A stretch of 5,080 bases of DNA from Verrucomicrobiales bacterium (lineage in GTDB: Bacteria; Verrucomicrobiota; Verrucomicrobiia; Verrucomicrobiales; DEV007): NCBI GenBank assembly GCA_007123695.1, contig SLGN01000510.1:1-5080 (forward strand). The letters are read 5' to 3'. The stretch's first letter is position 1; each line of letters starts with the position of its first letter. The position numbers and the translations under genes are program-made. This document shows positions 1 to 5,080 of this stretch, one piece after another. A model generated the notes under the pieces. The model was not told where the DNA came from. It made no database searches and saw nothing but the letters and a program-made list of their open reading frames with translations.

Positions 1-62
1 CCGGAGAAAAAAATTCAAATTACCGTGAACCTTTTTCCATCCGGCACCCACCTTCTTTTATG

Positions 63-79
63 ACGGCAGGACTTGCCGT
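63..79. other. Short hairpin in the operon leader
   Basis: ACGGCA (63-68) and TGCCGT (74-79) are perfect inverted arms separated by five bases, in the leader 25 bases before the TTG start of the sigma gene. It could be an operator, a leader stem-loop or chance. No T-tract follows it on either strand, so it does not look like an intrinsic terminator. The leader as a whole (1-103) is more AT-rich than the genes and presumably holds the operon promoter, but I cannot place convincing -35 and -10 boxes. Confidence 0.3.
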
Positions 80-103
80 ATTCCAACAGCCCCGTCGAAC
101 CCC

Positions 104-601
104 TTGCAAGCCATCGAAAAGCAGCCCGATCTCGAGCGCCTCTTCCGGGAAGCGGCGGACGACCTGACGCGCTATTTCACTCGACGCCACGGCGACGGGG
201 GCGAGGCACCGCAGGATCTCGTGCAGGAGACCTTTCTTGAGATGGCCCGGGGACTGGAGCGGGGCGGGAAACCCCGGTCGCTGCGGGCCTACCTCTTCGG
301 CATCGCCCGCCACGTCAGCCTGGCGGCATGGAAACGGCGCGACCGCGAGCGGGCGCATCGAGTGGAACTGGCACCTGCGACCATCGAAACACCCGCAGCC
401 GACCCGCGCGTCGAGACCGCCCGCGAGGTCATCGAAACGCTGCCTCCCCTCCAGCGCGAGATCATGGACCTGCGCTTCACCCAACAGCTTTCCTACGCCG
501 AGATCGCCGAGGCCCTCGGCATCCCCGTCGGCACGGTGCGCTCGCGCCTCCACCACGCCGTCGCGACGGTGCGCGACCGACTTGCCGCCGATGACCCATG
601 A
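104..601 (+). CDS. ECF-family RNA polymerase sigma factor
   Basis: A 165-residue sigma-70 family protein of extracytoplasmic-function type, expected to direct RNA polymerase to a small regulon in the cytoplasm. Region 2 spans roughly residues 10-85. It holds the hallmark DLVQETF (38-44), and the helix around LRAYLFGIARHVSLAAWKRR (60-79) matches the -10 recognition segment. A short linker (86-104) leads to region 4 (about 105-162), which begins LPPLQREIMDLRF and carries the -35-reading helix-turn-helix YAEIAEALGIPVGTVRSRLH (131-150). The length is normal for an ECF factor and there is no extra C-terminal domain. The start is TTG at 104: the frame is open back to a stop at 26-28, but there is no ATG or GTG in between and no clear Shine-Dalgarno, so the exact start is uncertain. 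Its stop overlaps the ATG of the next gene (ATGA), a putative membrane anti-sigma factor. This suggests coupled synthesis of a regulator pair. The family call is firm; the regulon is unknown. Confidence 0.93.
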   Translation: MQAIEKQPDLERLFREAADDLTRYFTRRHGDGGEAPQDLVQETFLEMARGLERGGKPRSLRAYLFGIARHVSLAAWKRRDRERAHRVELAPATIETPAADPRVETAREVIETLPPLQREIMDLRFTQQLSYAEIAEALGIPVGTVRSRLHHAVATVRDRLAADDP

Positions 602-611
602 CCCATGATTC
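591..611. repeat. Three-copy 7-bp tandem repeat at the sigma/anti-sigma overlap
   Basis: ATGACCC (591-597), ATGACCC (598-604) and ATGATTC (605-611) are consecutive 7-bp units, the third imperfect. The repeat includes the stop of the sigma gene and the ATG of the anti-sigma gene, and encodes the first residues MTHDS of the longer anti-sigma form. One unit gained or lost would change the reading frame at the end of the sigma factor and how the two genes overlap. Confidence 0.75.
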
Positions 612-1059
612 TTGCCTCATGACCACCAACCAACTCGAAGCCCTCCTTATCGACCAGGCCCTCGGCGAGCTGTCCGAGGACGCCTCGGCTCTGCTCGAAG
701 CTTGGCTTGCGCATTTTCCCGAGCGCCGCGCCGAGGCCGAACGGATTCGCAAGGCCGTCGGATTTGCCGAAGCGGCGGTGGTTTCGCGTCCGCTGGCGCT
801 CCAGCCCGAACGGCCCGCCGTCTTCCCGGCCGTCGCGCCGCCGCTCCCCGGGTTGCTCCGCCTCGCTGCGGCGATCGCCTTGCTCGGGCTCGCCGCCGCC
901 GGCGGCTTCTTCGCAGGGAAGGGAGGCAGCCCCTCCGGCTCTAGCCGCGAAAACATCGCCGGTCCCCCGCCCCAGTCCGCCCCGTCCCCCTGGGCCCGCT
1001 ACCGCTTCGAGGAAAACGGGCGCCTCGCCGTGATTCTGCCTGCCGATCCGAACTCCTAG
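598..1059 (+). CDS. Putative single-pass membrane anti-sigma factor
   Basis: A 153-residue protein with a cytoplasmic N-terminal helical part (about 10-60), a proline-rich stretch (64-84), one hydrophobic membrane segment (about 85-106, LLRLAAAIALLGLAAAGGFF) and a short C-terminal tail of about 45 residues that should lie outside the membrane. The gene overlaps the ECF sigma gene by 4 bp, the usual position for an anti-sigma factor. The segment LLEAWLAHFPERRAEAERI (32-50) resembles the helix of zinc-binding anti-sigma domains (H-x3-C-x2-C), but both cysteine positions are other residues (H39-F-P-E-R), so it would not bind zinc through that motif. The only cysteine, Cys6, lies in the repeat-derived extreme N-terminus. 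The start could be ATG 598 or ATG 619 (146 residues). The first seven codons come from a 7-bp tandem repeat, so 619 may be the ancestral start. Neither has an obvious ribosome binding site, which fits translational coupling. The anti-sigma role is inferred from position and topology, not from a clear domain match. Confidence 0.72.
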   Translation: MTHDSCLMTTNQLEALLIDQALGELSEDASALLEAWLAHFPERRAEAERIRKAVGFAEAAVVSRPLALQPERPAVFPAVAPPLPGLLRLAAAIALLGLAAAGGFFAGKGGSPSGSSRENIAGPPPQSAPSPWARYRFEENGRLAVILPADPNS

Positions 1060-1063
1060 CCAG

Positions 1064-2578
1064 ATGCGTCCGCTAGATTCAAGTGGCCCGAGCCAAAAGC
1101 CGGAGAGGTCAGACGGCCATCCTGCCGACCGGAGGCGGGGGCCGAAGGAGTTCCGCAAGCGGGAAGCCCGCGGTGCGGCTCCGCAACGATGGCTTGGCTG
1201 CGTTGTGCTTTTCCTTCTCGCGGGCTGCGAGCCGAAGGAACGCGCCGAGTGGTCGCCCGACGGAAACCGCGCCGCCGTCCTCGCGGAGCAGCGGCTGCAC
1301 TTCGCAGATTCGCAAGGGGAACTCTCCCCGCCGCTCGCCGACCGCGACGAATCGCCCGGGCGCTTTCTCGTCGATGCCTTCGACTGGTTGCCCGACAGCT
1401 CCGGGCTTGTCGTCCACCGCGTGAGAATTGTGCCGAAATGGGAAGCGTTCGCCCCCCTTCTCTCCGAGTCCGACTCGGCCCGGGTCGAGGCACTCGCCGC
1501 CCGCGTGCCCGCCCTGCTCCAGGCCGCTGTCGCCCTGCACGGCGACTCCGACCGGGCCGAACAGCTCCTTGGCAAGCTCGCCCCCGGCGAATCACTCGTC
1601 CTCGGCAACGCGCTCCGCCTTGCCTTGGCGAGGGATGCCGCTTCCGTCCGCTCCGCCCTGGACGGCGCCCCGAAGGCCCTCGCTTCCCTCGCGTCCGGCG
1701 ACGGCGAGATGCGGGCCTTCGTCCTCCACGAGATCGCGGTGCTGCGACCCGATTCCGGCGGCCCCGCCGAGATCCTCTCGAGGGGTCTTCGCGGAATCGC
1801 CTCGCTCAAGGTCTCGCCGCGCCATCCCGTCGTCGCCTGCGCCGCCGAATCGGGCGAGGCCGGCCGCCACGATCTCGTCGCGCTGCCGCTCGATCCCGGA
1901 CCGGCGGTGACGGTCGCTGCGGGAACCACCCGCGCCTTCGACTGGACGCCGGAGGGGCGGTCGCTGGTGTTCCTGTCTTCGATCTCGCAAGGCAACGGCG
2001 GTCTCCTCGAGATCGAACGGCGCCTCGTCCTCGACGACCGGGGCCGGCTCGGGGATTCGCCGCCGGGAGGCGAGGACGACGGCGGGCTCGCCTACGCCGT
2101 CGTCGCGTTCTCCCCCCGTCTCGCGGTGCTGCCGGACGGAGACATCCTTTTCGCGAGCCATCCCGCGACCCTCCCCGCCGCCCCGGGGGAGATCGGGGAG
2201 AACCCCCGCCTCTACCGCCTGCCCGCCGCCGGGGGCCCTCCCGTCGCCATTCCCGCGGCCGAGGGCGCCCTGCCCATGGACCTCGGCTACTTCGTGCCCT
2301 CGCCCGACGGTCGCCGCCTCCTCGTAGTCGAGAGCGGCACCGACGCCGTGGCGCTCGTCGATCTGGAGAGCGGGAAAAGCGAGCTCGTCGCCGGACCGAA
2401 CCCGGGCTGGAAGACCCGGGCGATGCCCTCGTGGCGGAACGCGGAGGAGTTCACATTCGCCGCCGCCGGTCCCGGGTCGAAACGCGTCCGTTGGATGCTG
2501 TGGCGGGACGGAAAGACGACCGATCTCGGCGCGAATTGGCCTGACACAATCACCAAAGCATGGATGGAATTCAAATGA
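1064..2578 (+). CDS. Lipoprotein with WD40/PD40-like beta-propeller repeats
   Basis: A 504-residue predicted lipoprotein. A hydrophobic run (about 43-54) ends in a lipobox, LLAGC, with Cys55 as the likely lipidated residue, so the mature protein should be membrane-anchored and face the periplasm. Short blade-like motifs of the Trp-Ser-Pro-Asp-Gly type recur: EWSPDGNRAAVL (62-73), FDWLPDSSGLVVH (106-118), LKVSPRHPVVACA (248-260), FDWTPEGRSLVFL (292-304), AVLPDGDILFAS (354-365), VPSPDGRRLLVVE (411-423) and PSWRNAEEFTFAA (455-467). These resemble the PD40/TolB-type propeller. Between the second and third motifs, about 130-240 is mostly Ala/Leu/Arg-rich and looks helical, an insertion that interrupts the propeller. 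ATG 1064 is the only in-frame ATG upstream of the lipobox, 4 bp after the preceding stop. It gives an unusually long 42-residue, Arg/Lys-rich n-region that may be partly repeat-derived. The propeller may bind a protein or glycan partner, or sense a signal for the upstream sigma pair; this is inference. The stop overlaps the next start. Confidence 0.72.
   Translation: MRPLDSSGPSQKPERSDGHPADRRRGPKEFRKREARGAAPQRWLGCVVLFLLAGCEPKERAEWSPDGNRAAVLAEQRLHFADSQGELSPPLADRDESPGRFLVDAFDWLPDSSGLVVHRVRIVPKWEAFAPLLSESDSARVEALAARVPALLQAAVALHGDSDRAEQLLGKLAPGESLVLGNALRLALARDAASVRSALDGAPKALASLASGDGEMRAFVLHEIAVLRPDSGGPAEILSRGLRGIASLKVSPRHPVVACAAESGEAGRHDLVALPLDPGPAVTVAAGTTRAFDWTPEGRSLVFLSSISQGNGGLLEIERRLVLDDRGRLGDSPPGGEDDGGLAYAVVAFSPRLAVLPDGDILFASHPATLPAAPGEIGENPRLYRLPAAGGPPVAIPAAEGALPMDLGYFVPSPDGRRLLVVESGTDAVALVDLESGKSELVAGPNPGWKTRAMPSWRNAEEFTFAAAGPGSKRVRWMLWRDGKTTDLGANWPDTITKAWMEFK
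1153..1178. repeat. GC-rich imperfect hairpin in the lipoprotein N-terminal extension
   Basis: CCGCA (1153-1157) pairs with TGCGG (1174-1178), and GCGGG (1159-1163) pairs with CCCGC (1167-1171), with loop AAG and a 1x2 internal mismatch. The hairpin encodes part of the Arg/Lys-rich segment just before the hydrophobic core of the signal peptide. It may be a piece of a REP-like palindromic repeat, or simply a product of GC-rich sequence. Confidence 0.4.
2562..2568 (+). promoter_or_regulatory. Ribosome binding site for the cytochrome-like gene
   Basis: The purine-rich GGATGGA lies six bases before ATG 2575, inside the end of the lipoprotein gene. It is the only junction in this operon with a reasonable Shine-Dalgarno match. 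It favours ATG 2575 over the in-frame ATGs at 2617, 2647 and 2770. Confidence 0.5.
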
Positions 2579-5080
2579 GCGGAATCAGAAAGAGCCTTCA
2601 TCGACTGGGATGCGGCATGGGCATCTTGCCAGCGCAGCCCTCGGCCATGCTTTCGGCGCGGACGGCGCAAAAGAGCGAATGTAGCCTCGACCGCCCTCGA
2701 TCATCTATCCGGGATGCATGGGCAAGATGCCCATGCTACTTCCTTCTTTTCCTTCTCGTCGGCGGCTCCATGGGTGCCGACACTGCCCACTTCGAATCGA
2801 AGATCCGGCCCGTCCTCGTCCAGCATTGCTACGAATGCCACTCGATCGAGGCAGACAGCGCCAAGGGCGGGCTGCGGCTCGACGACCGCGAGGCCCTGCT
2901 GCGCGGCGGCGATTCGGGGCCGGCCCTCGTCCCCGGGCAGCCGAAGGACAGCCTGCTCCTCGCGGCGATCCGCCACGACGATCCCGACCTTGCGATGCCG
3001 CCGCGCAAGCCGCGCCTGCCCGAGACCGTTCTGAGCGACTTCGAGCGATGGATCGCCGACGGCGCCGCCGATCCGCGCGAGCCGGGCGCCGCGCCCGACG
3101 GAGCCGATCCCGCCAGCCGCAAGCGGCACTGGAGCTTTCTCCCGCCCGTCGCCCCGGAGATCCCCGAAACGGGAGACACCGACTGGCCTCTCAACGACAT
3201 CGACCGGTTCATTCTCGCCAAGCTCGAGGAAAACGGGCTCGAGCCTTCGCCCGACGCCGAGCCGGCCGTGTTGCAGCGCCGTTTGAGCTTCGACCTGACC
3301 GGCCTGCCTCCTCGGGAATCTGAAATCTCAGATCTCAAATCTCAAATCGACAGCTTGCTGGCGAATCCCGCCTTCGGCCAGCGCTGGGCGCGCCATTGGC
3401 TCGACGTGGTCCGCTACGCCGAGTCGAACGGCAAGGAGGCGAACCTGATCTACCCGCACGCGTGGCGCTACCGCGACTACGTCATCGACGCCTTCGACCG
3501 GGACCTGCCCTACGACCGCTTCCTCACCGAGCAGCTCGTCGGCGACCTGCTGCCCTACGAGAACGATGCCGAGCGCGCCCGCCTCCTCGTCGCCACCGGC
3601 TTTCTCGCGATGGGTCCGAAAAACCTCGCCGAGCAGGACGCCGCCCAGTTCGCCGCCGACGTCGCCGACGAGCAGATCGACGCCTTTTCCCGCGCCTTTC
3701 TCGCCAGCTCGCTAGCCTGCGCCCGCTGCCACGACCACAAGGCCGATCCCGTGACGATGGCGGACTACTACGCCCTCGCCGGGATCTTCAAGAGCACCGA
3801 CACTCGCTACGGCACCTGGGTCGATTCGGAGAGCAACCGCGGCGGCAAGCTCATCCGCCTGCCCGACCTGCCGGGGCAGCTCGTCCCGAACCGCTCCATC
3901 ACGAAGAAGGAGGTCGAGGACCTGCACGCCAAGCTCGCCAAGCTCGACGCCGAGGAAAAGGCCTCGAAGGAGTATGTGGAGAAGGCGCGGGCGGAAGGCC
4001 GCGACTTGCAGAGCGAGTTCAACGAGCTTCTCCGCGAGGCCCTGCGCATCCTCTGGACCCGGGGCCCCCTCGTCGGCAAGCTGGAGACCGTCGACGAGGA
4101 AGGCCGAGCCCTGCCCCTCTGCATGGGCGTGCTGGAGGCGGAGGAAAAAATCGACTCGCCCCGCTACGAGCGCGGCGAGCTGGCCCATCCCGCCGAGACC
4201 GTGCCGCGGGCCATTCCCGCGATCTACGGGCTTGCGACCGAAGGGCCCGTGCCGCCGGACGCGAGCGGCCGCCTTGAGCTGGCGCAGTGGATCACCGATC
4301 CAAAGCATCCCCTCACCGCCCGCGTCTTCGTGAACCGGGTTTGGTCGCACCTCTTCGGCGCGGGCTTGGTCGAGACCGTCGACGACTTCGGGCGCACCGG
4401 CGCCGCGCCGAGCCATCCGGAGCTGCTCGACCATCTCGCCCTGCGCTTCGTCGAGCAGGGCTGGTCGGTCAAGGCGCTCGTGCGCGAGATTGTGAGTTCG
4501 CGCACCTATCAACAAGCTTCGACTTGGCGCGAGGATGCCTTTCTCAAGGATCCCGACAACCGTCTCCTCTGGCGCCAGCCCAAGCGCCGGCTCGACGCCG
4601 AGTCCATGCGCGACGCCATGCTCGCCGCCTCGGGCGATCTCGACCTTTCCCCACGCTCCGGATCCCTCGTCGCCGAGCTGGGCAGCCAATCCGGCGCCAT
4701 GGTGCCCTTCAACAAGAACATCCCCGAGGACCTCGACGGATCGTTCCATCGCTCCGTCTACCTGCCGGTGATGCGCGACCAGTTGCCCGACGTGCTGCGC
4801 CAGTTCGATTTCGCCGAGCCCAGCCTCGTCACCGGCAAGCGCGACAGCACCAACGTGCCGCCCCAGGCGCTTTTCCTGATGAACAGCGACTTCGTCCGGG
4901 CCAGGGCGGCGGCCTTGGCGGAGCGGGTCATGGCGGAGGCGACGTCGGACGATGAACGGATCACCGCAGCCTACCGGCGCTGCCTCAACCGCACGCCGGA
5001 CTGGGAGGAACTGCGGCTCGTGGTCGAGTTTCTGGGCGCTCCGGTTGCGGACGGCGAAGACGTCGCGAAGGAGATGGAGA
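2575..5080 (+). CDS. PSCyt1 / DUF1549 / DUF1553 cytochrome-like protein, 3' truncated by window edge
   Basis: An open frame of 835 codons without a stop, continuing beyond the window. Order from ATG 2575: long n-region (1-52), hydrophobic signal core FLLFLLV (56-62), likely cleavage after SMGA (68); PSCyt1 c-type cytochrome domain (about 73-165) with heme motif CYECH (85-89) and possible axial methionine in MPP (Met141); DUF1549 (about 185-409), with RWARHWLDVVRYAESNG and ending in a second CXXCH in CARCHDHK (382-389); a charged helical or coiled-coil stretch (about 443-500); and DUF1553 (from about 565), with ARVFVNRVWSHLFGAGLV, a conserved SHPELLDHLA segment and CLNRTPDWEE near the right edge. 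By family architecture probably fewer than 100 residues are missing. It should be exported, with heme attached outside the cytoplasm. The family is abundant in Planctomycetes and Verrucomicrobia, often beside DUF1501 genes; I know no established reaction. The start overlaps the upstream stop (ATGA). Alternative in-frame ATGs are at 2617, 2647 and 2770; the last would lose the signal peptide. Two repeats lie inside the gene (2615-2736 and 3317-3350). Confidence 0.93.
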   Translation, partial: MSGIRKSLHRLGCGMGILPAQPSAMLSARTAQKSECSLDRPRSSIRDAWARCPCYFLLFLLVGGSMGADTAHFESKIRPVLVQHCYECHSIEADSAKGGLRLDDREALLRGGDSGPALVPGQPKDSLLLAAIRHDDPDLAMPPRKPRLPETVLSDFERWIADGAADPREPGAAPDGADPASRKRHWSFLPPVAPEIPETGDTDWPLNDIDRFILAKLEENGLEPSPDAEPAVLQRRLSFDLTGLPPRESEISDLKSQIDSLLANPAFGQRWARHWLDVVRYAESNGKEANLIYPHAWRYRDYVIDAFDRDLPYDRFLTEQLVGDLLPYENDAERARLLVATGFLAMGPKNLAEQDAAQFAADVADEQIDAFSRAFLASSLACARCHDHKADPVTMADYYALAGIFKSTDTRYGTWVDSESNRGGKLIRLPDLPGQLVPNRSITKKEVEDLHAKLAKLDAEEKASKEYVEKARAEGRDLQSEFNELLREALRILWTRGPLVGKLETVDEEGRALPLCMGVLEAEEKIDSPRYERGELAHPAETVPRAIPAIYGLATEGPVPPDASGRLELAQWITDPKHPLTARVFVNRVWSHLFGAGLVETVDDFGRTGAAPSHPELLDHLALRFVEQGWSVKALVREIVSSRTYQQASTWREDAFLKDPDNRLLWRQPKRRLDAESMRDAMLAASGDLDLSPRSGSLVAELGSQSGAMVPFNKNIPEDLDGSFHRSVYLPVMRDQLPDVLRQFDFAEPSLVTGKRDSTNVPPQALFLMNSDFVRARAAALAERVMAEATSDDERITAAYRRCLNRTPDWEELRLVVEFLGAPVADGEDVAKEME
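2615..2736. repeat. Inverted-repeat element inside the signal-peptide region of the cytochrome-like gene
   Basis: GCATGGGCATCTTGCC (2615-2630) is repeated exactly, inverted, as GGCAAGATGCCCATGC (2721-2736). With mismatches the arms extend inwards to 26 bases each (2615-2640 and 2711-2736, 22 of 26 matching), around a 70-bp centre. The right arm is itself a near-perfect palindrome. Translated in other frames the right arm gives strings such as HGQDAHAT and MGKMPML, which I recall as common by-products of intergenic repeats in verrucomicrobial genomes. No transposase lies nearby. It looks like a small non-autonomous palindromic repeat (REP- or MITE-like). No clear target-site duplication is visible. 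Confidence 0.65.
2716..2736. repeat. 21-bp palindrome (9-bp arms, 3-bp loop)
   Basis: GCATGGGCA (2716-2724), loop AGA, then TGCCCATGC (2728-2736) form perfect 9-bp arms. This is the right end of the inverted-repeat element and would fold as a strong hairpin in the mRNA. It lies immediately before the codons of the hydrophobic signal core. It is not followed by a T-run long enough for an intrinsic terminator, and the frame continues through it. Confidence 0.7.
3317..3350. repeat. 7-bp tandem repeat within the DUF1549 coding region
   Basis: Units AATCTGA (3317), AATCTCA (3324), GATCTCA (3331), AATCTCA (3338) and a partial AATCGA (3345) follow one another, giving an AT-rich island in a GC-rich gene. 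In frame it encodes ESEISDLKSQID (248-259), right after the conserved DLTGLPP motif. There, family members usually have a longer variable loop before the D-x-LLA-P motif. Three units make 21 bp and seven residues, so only gains or losses of three units keep the frame. Confidence 0.8.

Noticed and set aside
26..62. Possible promoter: TGAACC-like element with TTTTAT further downstream
   Set aside because: TGAAC at 26-30 resembles an ECF -35 element, but no matching -10 (CGTC or similar) lies at the right distance, and the TTTTAT has no convincing -35 partner at 17 bp.
493..1995. Long minus-strand open frame of 500 codons opposite the sigma, anti-sigma and lipoprotein genes
   Set aside because: Its translation is low-complexity Arg/Ser/Ala/Gly sequence with no recognisable domain. 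It lies opposite three well-supported plus-strand genes, as expected in GC-rich DNA.
2615..2736. CRISPR-like array or insertion sequence
   Set aside because: There are only two arms in inverted orientation, with no regular spacers, no transposase and no visible target-site duplication.
2716..2745. Intrinsic terminator between the lipoprotein and cytochrome-like genes
   Set aside because: The hairpin is followed by CTACTTCCTTC rather than a U-tract, and it lies inside an open frame that encodes the signal core.
2770..2772. ATG 2770 as the real start of the cytochrome-like gene
   Set aside because: It would remove the hydrophobic signal core, although the heme motif requires export. ATG 2575 has a Shine-Dalgarno and an ATGA overlap with the upstream stop.
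3712..4749. Minus-strand open frame of 345 codons opposite the DUF1549/DUF1553 region
   Set aside because: The plus strand here encodes conserved family motifs without interruption. The minus-strand frame is a GC-rich antisense shadow with no domain that I recognise.

Overview
The window is a GC-rich bacterial segment. It reads as one plus-strand operon of four tightly packed genes, the last of which runs off the right edge. The PSCyt1/DUF1549/DUF1553 cytochrome-like gene at the right is a family greatly expanded in Planctomycetes and Verrucomicrobia. Together with the short repeats described below, it points to a member of the PVC superphylum. I lean towards Verrucomicrobia, but cannot separate the two phyla from this sequence alone.

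Layout: a short, more AT-rich leader (1-103) holds a small hairpin. Next come an ECF-type sigma factor (104-601, TTG start), a small single-pass membrane protein that looks like its anti-sigma factor (598-1059), a lipoprotein with beta-propeller-like repeats (1064-2578), and a large exported protein with two CXXCH motifs (2575 to beyond 5080). The junctions are a 4-bp ATGA overlap, a 4-bp gap and another 4-bp ATGA overlap, so the genes are probably co-transcribed and translationally coupled. No terminator or internal promoter is evident.

Working model (inference): the sigma factor and membrane anti-sigma protein form a regulatory pair controlling their own operon. The operon's products are two envelope proteins: a lipidated propeller protein and a large c-type-cytochrome-like protein. 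The substrate and reaction of the PSCyt1/DUF1549/DUF1553 family are not known to me.

The most unusual aspect is that short repeats or hairpins sit at or beside all three gene junctions and have been absorbed into the reading frames. These are a 7-bp tandem repeat at the sigma/anti-sigma overlap, a GC-rich hairpin in the N-terminal extension of the lipoprotein, and an inverted-repeat element that appears to split the signal peptide of the cytochrome-like protein. A second, unrelated 7-bp tandem repeat lies inside the DUF1549 domain. I found no RNA gene, CRISPR array, transposase or attachment site.
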